64,000 nucleotides of DNA, taken from Terriglobia bacterium (GTDB taxonomy: Bacteria > Acidobacteriota > Terriglobia > Acidiferrales > UBA7541). A program made the translations under genes and the position numbers. Below are positions 7,212 to 15,868 of this stretch, piece by piece (position 1 is the first letter of the stretch; every line of letters begins with the position of its first letter). The notes beneath the pieces were generated by a model that did no database searches, was not told where the DNA came from, and was given only the letters and a program-made list of their open reading frames with translations. The DNA is taken from positions 1-64,000 of the forward strand of contig JAIQES010000020.1 of the NCBI GenBank assembly GCA_020073705.1. The letters are read 5' to 3'.

Positions 7212-8609
7212 TCAGTTCTCCTGATCGGTGGATGCGCTTGGGAGCGGCAGGTCAACTCGGAGGCGTGTGCCTCGTACCGGATCTGAGTCAACTTTCAACA
7301 CGCCGCCCAAGTGACTCACTCGCTCATTCATGCCGACTATTCCCAAACCTCGCATACGGCTTGGATCAAAACCCTTGCCGTCATCCTCGATGCTAACTCG
7401 CAGGTGATTCGGCTCCTGGCGCACAACGACTCGGACGTTCTTTGCGTACGCGTGTTTCGAGCAATTATTCAAAGCTTCTTGTACGATTCTGTACACGCAC
7501 GTCCTATACTCCTCTGGCAAGTTGTCCGAAACATTCTCTTCCACAGTATCAACAAGCATACCGGTGCGTTTGGAAACTTCACGCGCCTGCCACTCAAGTG
7601 CCGCAACCAGACCCAGGTCATCTAACATCGAAGGGCGCAGCAGTAGGGCCATATTGCGCACTTCGTTGACGCAGTTTTCCGCAAGCATCTTGATGTTCCG
7701 AAGGCCCTGCCGAAGGATACCTTCTTCGCTGGACATCACTATCAAGTGTTCGACATCCACAAGCAGGGCGCTTAAAGATTGGCCGACTTCATCATGAAGT
7801 TCCCGGGAAATGGCGCGTCGTTCCCGCTCCTCGGCGTTGACGAGACGCTTTGATAGTTCTTTCAATTCACTCTGCGCTTGCAGGCTTTCGTGGTATTTCT
7901 CTCCAACGCTCTTCTCGAGTCGCCCAGCGTACATGATGGTGGTGGCAGCCAGAATCAATCCAAAGCTGAAAGCAATCGTGGAGACCCTCAGCAAGCGGCG
8001 TCGAAACTGTGCAAACACTTCCGCGATCCTTCGGTCGGCTTCCTTTAGGTCGTCGTCATTCACCGCGCTAACTTCTTTCGTAATCGCCAGGATCGCCGCG
8101 TGCTCCTTGAGCACGTTGCGATGTGGCACGGAATTACCTAGTTCCTTTTTCTCCTTCGCACTTAATGCGAAAATGGGTCCAATCATCGACCAGTATTCTT
8201 CCATTTCCATAGAGAGAACCTGAAATGGCACCCTATCGTCTGTAGGCAGGGAGTGAATACATGCTTTCAAAGCTGCAGTCGTCTCATTGTGAATAGATTG
8301 AAACTCAGCCCGGAGCATTTCCTGTGCCTGCGGGTCTGATTCGATCGCGATGTAGTCGCGCATAATGTTACCCGTCTCGTCCAGGCCAGATCGAACCTGT
8401 TCGAGCGTACGTTCGCGGTGGAAAAAATCTTGCCGAATCTGGGTGTTGTTGGTTTCGTATGCTCTCAGAGTGTCCAGCGAATCGATGCATATGATCGCCA
8501 TCAGAGTTAGCAACGCTCCGAACCCGGCAAACAATGCCGCGCGAGACCCCAATCGCCGCCGGCTTTGGACCGGGGAGGCTGCCAGCGTATCGGATTTTTT
8601 CTCAGTCAT
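7212..8609 (-). CDS. NarX/DegS-type sensor histidine kinase
   Basis: 465 residues. Membrane segments near 23-43 and 210-228 enclose an extracytoplasmic helical sensor of about 165 residues, like CHASE3 or four-helix-bundle sensors. A coiled linker (235-262) leads to a HisKA_3 dimerisation domain with phospho-His272 in ERRAISRELHDEVGQS, then an HATPase domain (about 360-455) with EALNNCSKHA, DDGKGFD and the GLGIVGMNERV box typical of the NarX/DegS/LiaS class. The regulator gene follows after four bases. The sensor domain is not of a ligand-defined type, so the stimulus is unknown. Neighbouring stress and FNR-like genes suggest redox or envelope sensing, but that is inference. Confidence 0.9.
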   Translation of the reverse strand: MTEKKSDTLAASPVQSRRRLGSRAALFAGFGALLTLMAIICIDSLDTLRAYETNNTQIRQDFFHRERTLEQVRSGLDETGNIMRDYIAIESDPQAQEMLRAEFQSIHNETTAALKACIHSLPTDDRVPFQVLSMEMEEYWSMIGPIFALSAKEKKELGNSVPHRNVLKEHAAILAITKEVSAVNDDDLKEADRRIAEVFAQFRRRLLRVSTIAFSFGLILAATTIMYAGRLEKSVGEKYHESLQAQSELKELSKRLVNAEERERRAISRELHDEVGQSLSALLVDVEHLIVMSSEEGILRQGLRNIKMLAENCVNEVRNMALLLRPSMLDDLGLVAALEWQAREVSKRTGMLVDTVEENVSDNLPEEYRTCVYRIVQEALNNCSKHAYAKNVRVVVRQEPNHLRVSIEDDGKGFDPSRMRGLGIVGMNERVSHLGGVLKVDSDPVRGTRLRVDLPLPSASTDQEN

Positions 8610-8692
8610 TTGCTCGCCATCCTGTCTGATAGTGTACTCAGGGTCGCTGTTGCTGGAAAGCCTCTTGATTGCGTGAATGCAAAACCGCTTGG

Positions 8693-8857
8693 TTATCTTC
8701 CAAATGTATAACCGATGGCCACACCGTATTGTGGCACCACGTTGCTGCCAAACTGGAAGAAGTTATTCACCCAATGAACGGCAATCTGTGGATGGATGAA
8801 GACGCGCGGCATCACGTAGATGCGCACACTTCCAGCTGCATACAATTGGAAGTGGCT
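8693..8857 (-). pseudogene. C-terminal strand remnant of an outer-membrane beta-barrel
   Basis: The minus-strand frame ends FQLYAAGSVRIYVMPRVFIH, then PQIAVHWVNNFFQFGSNVVP and QYGVAIGYTFGR. Alternating hydrophobic residues and a final aromatic before a charged end (YTFGR) are the signature of the last strands of an outer-membrane barrel of the OmpW/opacity type. Sequence further upstream in this frame is not barrel-like and no start or signal peptide is present. Only about 55 C-terminal residues survive. The rest of 8858-9283 shows nothing I can support. Confidence 0.55.
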
Positions 8858-9283
8858 GGAACTTAGTAGAAAGGCGTTCGCGGTCTGGCAGCGATGCGAG
8901 AGTTGGTTCAACAGCGAAAGTGGCCGAGATTTCACGTATTGGATTGATAGGACAATTCGTTCTTGCTGGCCGAACGATCTGGATCATAATCAACAAGACG
9001 AAACCGATTGGAATCGATCGTTTCAGCCTCAGCGCCATGCATCTTTGGCATGACATCCCCTACTCTTACGTCGCAATTTGAACTCCGCGATTCCTTGTCC
9101 CGCTCCTCCAGACTTACTCTCGCGTGTCTACGGTTCTGACCCTACTTGTCTCCCGTGAGGCAATCAGTGCGCCAAGTCACATGCAGTTATGATGTCCCGC
9201 ATATGCGGGTGAATGATGGATTCTGGGTCGGGGCTGAATGCGTTGACCATGCATCGCCATCAATCAGAAAGTTGGGCTACGAA

Positions 9284-9299
9284 TGTGATTTGAATCACA
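9284..9299. promoter_or_regulatory. Crp/Fnr-like palindrome
   Basis: TGTGATTTGAATCACA is a perfect palindrome with 7-base arms around TG. It fits the CRP consensus TGTGA-N6-TCACA exactly and the FNR core TGAT-N4-ATCA. It lies 127 bases before the ferritin-like gene at 9426, with a Shine-Dalgarno AGGAGG ahead of that gene. A Crp/Fnr regulator is encoded at 5265-5981. Confidence 0.6.
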
Positions 9300-9425
9300 A
9301 CAGAGAGTGATCAGGACCACAGGCATGCTGGCACCACTGACATATATAGGCATTGTCTTGAAGAGAGGTTAATCGGGATCGACTTAACTCGTTTCTGATC
9401 AGATCACTAGGAAGGAGGCAAAGCC

Positions 9426-9752
9426 ATGAAAATCACGCTTTGCGTCACAGGGGTAATGGTGATCGCAGCATTCTTGGCGATCGGAGGAATGGGTGCGCAG
9501 AAACGTCCTGCTCTCTCCAAGCAGACTCAGGACAATCTGTCAACTGCGATGCATGGCGAGGCCATGGCTTACGCAAAGTACATGCTCTATGCGCAGCATG
9601 CTCGCAAAAATGGCAAGAAGCAGCTCGCTGCCTTATTCGAAAATGCGGCTAGAACGGAACGATTCCAGCATTTCGCAGAGGAAGCCGATCTGGCAGGACT
9701 AGTGGGCAGCGATGCAGACAATCTTCGAGACGCGATTCAGGGTGAATCATGA
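9426..9752 (+). CDS. Exported ferritin-like (rubrerythrin-type) protein, short
   Basis: 108 residues. MKITLCVTGVMVIAAFLAIG is a signal peptide or N-terminal anchor. The mature part is a rubrerythrin-like helical pair: L-S-T-A-M-H-G-E-A-M-A-Y-A-K-Y with the first di-iron Glu, and F-E-N-A-A-R-T-E-R-F-Q-H-F-A-E-E-A, where E-x-x-H is altered to E-R-F-Q-H. Rubrerythrin domains need four helices with a second E-x-x-H; the frame stops right after GES, so the second half is missing. It is either a dimeric half-bundle or a truncated gene. A GGAGG ribosome site precedes the ATG. A Crp/Fnr palindrome upstream fits an oxidative-stress role, which is inference. Confidence 0.7.
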   Translation: MKITLCVTGVMVIAAFLAIGGMGAQKRPALSKQTQDNLSTAMHGEAMAYAKYMLYAQHARKNGKKQLAALFENAARTERFQHFAEEADLAGLVGSDADNLRDAIQGES

Positions 9753-9803
9753 CGCTCGCTTGGGAGATTTAGACTTGCGCATGACCTGTGAGGGAGGCGT
9801 TGA

Positions 9804-10511
9804 TTGCCGGATCCTGTCTTTCACGTCCGAAAAGTCAGCAAGGTTTATCACATGGGCGATGTCGAGGTCCATGCACTCCGCGGCGTGGACTTGGACCTGT
9901 TCCCAGGTGAATTTGTGGTGTTGCTCGGCCCCTCCGGAAGCGGCAAGTCAACTCTACTGAACATACTTGGCGGTTTGGACGTGCCGACTTCGGGGGAGGT
10001 CTACTACCTGGACCACAACCTGACAGCTGCTGAGTCCGCTGAATTGACGCGCTACCGACGCGAGCACGTCGGGTTCGTTTTCCAATTCTATAATCTGATT
10101 CCGAGTCTCACCGCGCTTGAGAATACGGCTCTTGTGACGGAAATCGCTGAAAATCCACTCGACTCCCACGAGTGCCTCCGGCTGGTCGGCTTGGAAGAGA
10201 GGCTGAATCATTTTCCCGCGCAAATGTCTGGAGGAGAGCAGCAAAGAGTGGCCATCGCGCGCGCGATAGCAAAACGCCCCGAGGTGCTCCTCTGTGACGA
10301 ACCGACTGGCGCGCTCGATTGCCCGACTGGAAGACTGGTGCTCGAGGTTCTCGACCGCGTGAACCGCGAACTTGGAACCATCACCGTCGTCATCACGCAC
10401 AACGTAGTGATCGCCGACATGGCCGATCGAGTGATCCGGATCAGCAGCGGCGAGATTATCGACATCCATAGGAACGAGAAGAAGGTTGCGCCATCCGAAT
10501 TGACGTGGTGA
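9804..10511 (+). CDS. ABC transporter ATP-binding protein (MacB/LolD/DevA type)
   Basis: 235 residues starting at TTG 9804 behind a GAGGGAGG ribosome site. Walker A is GPSGSGKST (42-50), the Q-loop is in [14 protein letters not shown], the signature is [14 protein letters not shown], Walker B is [12 protein letters not shown] and the switch His is in VVITHN. The LNLIP/TALEN pattern after the Q-loop is the mark of the lipoprotein/macrolide exporter (LolD, MacB, DevA) class. It energises the FtsX-type permease that starts seven bases downstream; the HlyD-type adaptor follows. Together they form a tripartite exporter that moves a substrate out from the inner membrane or periplasm. Confidence 0.93.
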   Translation: MPDPVFHVRKVSKVYHMGDVEVHALRGVDLDLFPGEFVVLLGPSGSGKSTLLNILGGLDVPTSGEVYYLDHNLTAAESAELTRYRREHVGFVFQFYNLIPSLTALENTALVTEIAENPLDSHECLRLVGLEERLNHFPAQMSGGEQQRVAIARAIAKRPEVLLCDEPTGALDCPTGRLVLEVLDRVNRELGTITVVITHNVVIADMADRVIRISSGEIIDIHRNEKKVAPSELTW

Positions 10512-10518
10512 ACACGGC

Positions 10519-12882
10519 ATGACCGCGCTCAACAAAAAACTCCTGCGCGATCTTTGGCGCATGCGAGGGCAACTCCTCACGGTTGCTCTGGTCGTTGCAT
10601 GCGGAATCGCGACGTACGTAACGATGCGCGGATCGTACGAGTCGATCGCAAATGCCCAGCGAGAATATTACAGTAAGTACCATTTTGCGGATGTCTTTGC
10701 CACGCTGAAACGCGCCCCAAATTCGCTTGAGCCTTCTATTGCGGCGATTCCCGGCGTCTCCTCGGTCCAAACGAGAATCGTCGTCGAGGTGACCCTCGAT
10801 GTGCCCGGACTGCAAGAACCTGCCTTGGGCCGGCTTGTCTCCATCCCCGAGCACGGCACGCCATCGTTGAACGATTTGTGCATCCGCCGCGGACGGTATA
10901 TCGAACCTGGGCGGCGTGACGAGGTACTCGCCAGTGAAGCATTTGCAAATGCGAATCGGCTGGATGTCGGTGCGACGATTGGAGCGGTCATCAATGGCCG
11001 GTGGGAACCTCTTCGAATCGTGGGCATCGCGCTTTCTCCCGAGTATGTTTACGAGATTCGTGGCGCGGAGGTGTTTCCGGATAACAAGCGTTTTGGCGTG
11101 TTCTGGATGAGCCGGGAAGCGCTTGGACCAGCCTTCAATATGGAAGGTGGATTCAATGATATCTCCCTTGCTCTTTCGCCTGGGGGAAGCGAGGCGGAGG
11201 TGCTTTCGCGACTGGACAACTTGCTCGAACCTTATGGCGGGCTTGGCGCCTACGGCCGCATCGACCAAGTATCAAACCGCTTTCTTTCCGACGAGATTGT
11301 GCAGGACAGGATTACGGGAATCTTTATTCCCACGATCTTTCTTGCCGTGGCGGCTTTCTTGATTCACGTCGTGCTTTCGCGGCTGGTGCATACTCAACGC
11401 AACGCAATTGGACTGCTAAAAGCGTTCGGATTCAGCAATGCTTCGGTCGGACTGCACTACCTGGGATTCGCCCTCGCCGCTGTTCTGCTGGGAACTTTGC
11501 TGGGGGTGCCGCTCGGTATCTGGCTGGGCCGTGGCCTGTCACAGCTGTATCAGGACTTTTTTCGGTTCCCGGAACTCCGTTTTGTACCCACTCTGAGCAT
11601 GATTGTTTCGGTAGTCGCCATCAGTGGTGGCGCGGCCTGCTTTGGTGCTTTAAGCGCTTTGCGCTCTGTGGCAGCGTTGCCTCCTGCCGAAGCGATGCAA
11701 CCTGAAGCTCCCGCGCGCTTCCGGCCCGGAATTGCAGAACGCCTTGGCTTGCAGCGATTTGTACCTCTGAGTGCACGAATGATTCTCCGCAATCTTGAGA
11801 GACGCCCCTGGAAGGCAATGCTCTCGACACTTGGTCTCGCTCTGGCTGGCGCGATACTCATTGTGGGTTTCTACTTTTACGATGCCATCGAGCACCTGGT
11901 GCGCGTGGAATTTCAGACGGCAGCCCGCGAAGACGTTGGAATCACTTTCAACGAACCGCTTGGTTCGTCAGCTCGTTACTCTGTCGAGAGACTTCCGGGC
12001 GTATTCCGAGCGGAGCCGTTCCGGGTCGTGGCAGCAAGGTTGCGATTCGAGCATCGGTCCCGCCGCGTTGGCATCCTTGGCCTGGCGGACGATCGAGATA
12101 TGCGACGCATCGTCGATCGAGACTTCCACGTGGTTGACCTGCCCCCCAATGGAATAGTGTTGTCAGCAAGCCTTAGCAAAATCCTAGGTGTGTCACCCGG
12201 GGATACCCTCACGATTGAAGTCTTGGAAGGAGAGCGTCCCGTACGCCCGATGATCGTGGCTGGCACTGTCGAGGACCTGATCGGGACTTCTGCGTACATG
12301 GATATTCACGCTCTGAATCGTCTGATGCGGGAAGGCGAGACAATTTCTGGAGCCTATCTGTCGGTGGACACTTTGGTCGCGCCTAAATTATATTCCTTCT
12401 TGAAACAAACCCCTGCAGTAAGCGGAGTCAACGTACGCGAAGCCATGCTACAGAGTTTCCGGGACACGATTGCGCGCAGCCTCGGTATCTCTACCGGTGC
12501 CCTGATTGCCTTCGCATGTGTGATCGCGTTCGGCATTGTTTACAATGGCGCTCTGATCGCGCTGTCGGAACGCGCGCACGAGTTGGTATCCTTGCGCGTG
12601 CTCGGCTTCACACACACAGAGATCGGATGGATGCTACTCGGGGAACAGGCGATCCTTGCCGGAGTCTCGATTCCGATGGGATTCCTGTTAGGTTACGGAA
12701 TTTGCGGCTTATTAGTGTACTCCATGCAGTCGGAACTGTATCGCATGCCGCTTGTGATCAGTAGTCGTACCTATGCGTTCGCGTGCATCACCGTGACACT
12801 AGCATCGGTCCTCTCCGGCCTGTTGATTTCGCAGAAGCTTCGCAAGCTCGATCTCATCGCCGTATTGAAAGCGAGGGAATGA
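10519..12882 (+). CDS. ABC exporter permease, FtsX/MacB-type with two FtsX domains
   Basis: 787 residues. A first membrane helix (about 17-38) is followed by a large extracytoplasmic domain (about 40-260), three helices of a first FtsX domain (about 270-395), a fourth helix near 430-452, a second extracytoplasmic domain (about 455-640) and a second three-helix FtsX domain (about 655-780) ending in [17 protein letters not shown]. This duplicated layout is that of the large single-chain exporter permeases related to LolC/E and DevC. It is spaced seven bases from the ATPase gene and its stop nearly touches the HlyD gene, so the three are translationally linked. The exported substrate is unknown. 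Confidence 0.9.
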   Translation: MTALNKKLLRDLWRMRGQLLTVALVVACGIATYVTMRGSYESIANAQREYYSKYHFADVFATLKRAPNSLEPSIAAIPGVSSVQTRIVVEVTLDVPGLQEPALGRLVSIPEHGTPSLNDLCIRRGRYIEPGRRDEVLASEAFANANRLDVGATIGAVINGRWEPLRIVGIALSPEYVYEIRGAEVFPDNKRFGVFWMSREALGPAFNMEGGFNDISLALSPGGSEAEVLSRLDNLLEPYGGLGAYGRIDQVSNRFLSDEIVQDRITGIFIPTIFLAVAAFLIHVVLSRLVHTQRNAIGLLKAFGFSNASVGLHYLGFALAAVLLGTLLGVPLGIWLGRGLSQLYQDFFRFPELRFVPTLSMIVSVVAISGGAACFGALSALRSVAALPPAEAMQPEAPARFRPGIAERLGLQRFVPLSARMILRNLERRPWKAMLSTLGLALAGAILIVGFYFYDAIEHLVRVEFQTAAREDVGITFNEPLGSSARYSVERLPGVFRAEPFRVVAARLRFEHRSRRVGILGLADDRDMRRIVDRDFHVVDLPPNGIVLSASLSKILGVSPGDTLTIEVLEGERPVRPMIVAGTVEDLIGTSAYMDIHALNRLMREGETISGAYLSVDTLVAPKLYSFLKQTPAVSGVNVREAMLQSFRDTIARSLGISTGALIAFACVIAFGIVYNGALIALSERAHELVSLRVLGFTHTEIGWMLLGEQAILAGVSIPMGFLLGYGICGLLVYSMQSELYRMPLVISSRTYAFACITVTLASVLSGLLISQKLRKLDLIAVLKARE

Positions 12883-12883
12883 A

Positions 12884-14065
12884 TTGGAGCGGAAGAAAAC
12901 TCTTCGGCGTGTCCTCTGGCCTATCGTGACAATTGTGATCGGAGCGATTGTTGCTTTCGCTCTCATGCCGTCTCGTCTGCTGGTCGAAGTCGGGCGAGTG
13001 GACACCGGTCCTCTTCAGGTCACGATCGATCAGGAAGGGGAAACCCGGGCCCACGATCGATTCATAATGTCGGCTCCGGTTCCGGGCCGCCTTCTGCGTG
13101 TCGAACTGGAAGACGGCGACGCCGTCAAACGGGGTGAAATCATTGCCCGCATTGATCCACTCCCGTTGAGTCAGCGCGAACGACAGGAGATTCTGGCACG
13201 CATTGAAGCCGCAGAAGCTGCGGAACGCCAGGCCAAGGCCCGTGAGGCACATGCCCGTGAAGATTGGAGGCAGACTCATCGGGATCAAGAGCGCGCCGAG
13301 CGCCTTGCACGTGACGGCGTCATTTCGTCGCAGGCGCTCGAACTGGCGACAAACGCGGACATCACAGCCGCGGAAGAACTCGACGCAGCTAAATACAGCG
13401 CTCAAGTGGCCGCCTCGGAGGTGAAGATTGCGCGAGCCGGCCTAGTCGGACTGAATGCAGATGTGGATAAAGCAGGCCCGTTGATCGAGCTGCGGGCGCC
13501 TGTGGCGGGACGGGTCCTGCGCGTGATCGAAAAAAGTGAGCGCGTCGTATTGGCGGGTACCCCTATCCTTACGCTGGGAGATTCCAAACAATTGGAAATT
13601 GTTGCCGATGTTCTCTCTACAGATGCCGTGAAGATTCAGCCGGGCATGCCTGTTCTGTTGGAAGGATGGGGAGGAGATCATCCGATTCGGGCACGCGTTA
13701 GGCTTGTTGAGCCTGGAGGCTTCACAAAGGTTTCCGCTCTGGGTATCGAAGAGAAACGGGTCAACGTTATCTCTGATTTTGTTGATCCTCCCGGACCGCT
13801 CGGGGACGGCTACCGAGTGGAAACGCGGACCGTGATTTGGTCGGGTGAGAAAGTCTTGAAGGTTCCCCAAAGCGCTCTTTTTCGCCATGGACAAACCTGG
13901 AGCGTGTTTGCGATAGAAGGCGGTCGCGCGAAAAGACGCGAGGTCGAGATCGGTCAGCGCAATGAGACGGAAGCGCAGGTCTTCCGTGGTCTCACGAATG
14001 GTGAAGAAGTCGTTCTTCACCCCTCAAACCAGGTTAGCGACAGGGCGCGCGTCCGAACGAGATAG
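12884..14065 (+). CDS. HlyD/DevB-type membrane-fusion protein
   Basis: 393 residues from TTG 12884, one base after the permease stop. One membrane helix (about 10-28: VLWPIVTIVIGAIVAFALMP) is followed by a beta-barrel strand, a biotinyl-lipoyl half (SAPVPGRLLRVELEDGDAVK), a long Ala/Glu/Arg coiled-coil hairpin (about 95-190), the second lipoyl half (LRAPVAGRVLRVIEKSERVV) and C-terminal barrel domains. It would span the periplasm and join the FtsX-type permease to an outer-membrane channel. No TolC-like gene is in the window, so the channel must be encoded elsewhere. The operon 9804-14065 looks complete apart from that. Confidence 0.92.
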   Translation: MERKKTLRRVLWPIVTIVIGAIVAFALMPSRLLVEVGRVDTGPLQVTIDQEGETRAHDRFIMSAPVPGRLLRVELEDGDAVKRGEIIARIDPLPLSQRERQEILARIEAAEAAERQAKAREAHAREDWRQTHRDQERAERLARDGVISSQALELATNADITAAEELDAAKYSAQVAASEVKIARAGLVGLNADVDKAGPLIELRAPVAGRVLRVIEKSERVVLAGTPILTLGDSKQLEIVADVLSTDAVKIQPGMPVLLEGWGGDHPIRARVRLVEPGGFTKVSALGIEEKRVNVISDFVDPPGPLGDGYRVETRTVIWSGEKVLKVPQSALFRHGQTWSVFAIEGGRAKRREVEIGQRNETEAQVFRGLTNGEEVVLHPSNQVSDRARVRTR

Positions 14066-14083
14066 AATTTCAATTCTTGCCGA

Positions 14084-15172
14084 TTATGTACGTCGCGGGG
14101 CCGATTTCCACGAGAAGTCCGTTTTCCTCAGCATGTCCAGAACCGCCATAGTAACAGAGAGCACGACGGGGCCAATGAAAATTCCTACAATGCCAAACGC
14201 CTCGACTCCACCAAGCAATGAAAAAAACACCAGCAACGTATGAACTTTGACATGTGCGCCTATTACATACGGCCGGACTACCGCATCAACCTGCCCCACC
14301 ACTCCGGCTCCCAATGCGAGTAGAACGATCGCTTTGATCCAGTGCCCGCTGAGGAAAAGTAGAATAACCGCAGGCCCCCAAACCAGAGCGGATCCAACCA
14401 CGGGGACCAACGAGGCCAAGGCAGTCACAAGCGCCCATAAGATCGGAGCGGATAATCCCAAGATTCCAAAAGCAATGCCGGTGAGAGTTCCTTGTGCCGC
14501 GGCTACAGCCAAGCCACCATACAGGTTCGCGGTCATTGTTTCGGCAATCCCCGCGAAGAGTTTTTCCGTCTGATCCGAATTCAGAGGAAGCACAGCACCG
14601 ACGCTCTGCAAAATGCTTTCGCCTTCCCGGAAGAAGAAGAAAAGGCTGAAAAAAACCACAACCGTATCGAGCGCAAACGAAAGTATGTTGGATACAGCGG
14701 CGGCCCCTGCGGAGAGAAGGTAACGGCTGACCTGTTCTGCGCCGCGCAAAAGAGCCGCTTCTGGGTCAAACTGTGAAAGATTTGCGTAATTTCCAAGCCG
14801 CTTCAGCAAATTCTCGCCCAGATACGCCAGATAAGGACTCAAGCCTCCTTGAGTTCCACTGCGTTCACGCAGCGATTGAACCACTGCACTCAACTCCCTA
14901 CTGACCGATATTCCAAGGACCACAAGAGGTATGGCCACGACCAGCAATACCAGGGTTGTCGAAATTGTCGCCGCTGCATTGGGGTTGCGAAGAAAGGTCC
15001 GTATTTTCAAATGAAGTGGATGAAAGACAATGGCGAGCATCACCGCAATCACGAGCGGGACAAGAAACGGCTTGGCGATCAGGTAACAGAGGTATAGCGC
15101 GATTGCTGCCAAGACCAGCAAACAGACGACAGCAGCCTGCTTTCTCACTGTCTCGTTCATTTCGGCCGTCAT
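14084..15172 (-). CDS. AI-2E family membrane transporter
   Basis: 362 residues with the AI-2E (PerM/TqsA/YtvI) layout: two N-terminal membrane helices around KPFLVPLVIAVMLAIVFHPL, a third near 60-80, a soluble helical region (80-150) and five C-terminal helices with the conserved GILGLSAPILWALVTALASL and PVVGSALVWGPA motifs. The family is named after autoinducer-2 export but most members export other small solutes or act as Na+/H+ antiporters; the substrate is not readable. It converges on the HlyD gene with an 18-base gap. A decayed second copy lies at 15681-15850. Confidence 0.9.
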   Translation of the reverse strand: MTAEMNETVRKQAAVVCLLVLAAIALYLCYLIAKPFLVPLVIAVMLAIVFHPLHLKIRTFLRNPNAAATISTTLVLLVVAIPLVVLGISVSRELSAVVQSLRERSGTQGGLSPYLAYLGENLLKRLGNYANLSQFDPEAALLRGAEQVSRYLLSAGAAAVSNILSFALDTVVVFFSLFFFFREGESILQSVGAVLPLNSDQTEKLFAGIAETMTANLYGGLAVAAAQGTLTGIAFGILGLSAPILWALVTALASLVPVVGSALVWGPAVILLFLSGHWIKAIVLLALGAGVVGQVDAVVRPYVIGAHVKVHTLLVFFSLLGGVEAFGIVGIFIGPVVLSVTMAVLDMLRKTDFSWKSAPRRT

Positions 15173-15437
15173 TCAATGCCTATGAACTCAATTTGTGTAT
15201 TCTGCACAAATACCGGTCAATGTCTAGGCTCTACCATATCACCAGACTGCCGCAACCATGCACTGTGGCACCATATTGCCTTGCCCGCCCCTTGACGTAC
15301 TACAGCGCGACCTCCGCCGCCAGCGAAAAATCAGTGGCATACAATATATTCTTGAGTGAGATCCGCGTTGTCATGTCGGCCGGGTTCATTATCTACGTCC
15401 CCGCAAATTATGAATACGCCAGTGGTTGCGCGATAGA

Positions 15438-15475
15438 TGTGACCTGTCTCACGTTCAAATGTGACTGGAATCACT
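15438..15475. promoter_or_regulatory. Two tandem Crp/Fnr-like boxes
   Basis: TGTGACCTGTCTCACG (15438-15453) and TGTGACTGGAATCACT (15460-15475) each have GTGA-N6-TCAC arms; their centres are 22 bases apart, two helical turns. They lie about 270 bases upstream of the AI-2E gene and 220 bases beyond the decayed AI-2E copy. The remaining part of 15173-15680 has no gene I can support. Confidence 0.5.
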
Positions 15476-15680
15476 TTCCAGGTCTGGCCCTCCTGCTAAT
15501 TTCTTGCCAGAAGTTGGGTTTTGGCTGGAGGCATTCTGAAAATCGACCGCGAGAAGAATCCGGTTATCCTGATCGCCACCCATGCTCTAAAGAAACTCTA
15601 TGTGATCAACATGAAAATTCGCTTTGGGTTCCTACGTATCTGCAGGCATATACTTCCGCGCGTGGAGATACTCGATTACC

Positions 15681-15850
15681 TAACGGTTCAATAACATCCG
15701 AAACGCTGCGCAAAAGAGCCTCCGGTGGATCAAGCTGTGGGTGATTTGCGTAATTCCCAAGCTGCACCAGCAAACCCTCGCCCAGATCCCCAGGTAAGGA
15801 CTAAAGCCGCCTTGAGATCCGGTGCGTTCGCGCACCGCGTGCGGCAAACT
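15681..15850 (-). pseudogene. Decayed second AI-2E gene fragment
   Basis: The stretch repeats, with many substitutions and small indels, the segment 14720-14880 inside the neighbouring AI-2E gene. Shared blocks include CGCAAAAGAGCC, GATTTGCGTAATT, CTCGCCCAGAT, TAAGGACT and GCCTCCTTGAG-like bases. On the minus strand it translates to VRERTGSQGGFSPYLG before the frame is lost; the intact protein has LRERSGTQGGLSPYLA at the same place. It therefore represents a former tandem paralogue or duplication of the AI-2E gene reduced to about 160 bases next to the P-type ATPase. Confidence 0.75.
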
Positions 15851-15868
15851 GAAACCCGATTACTAAGA

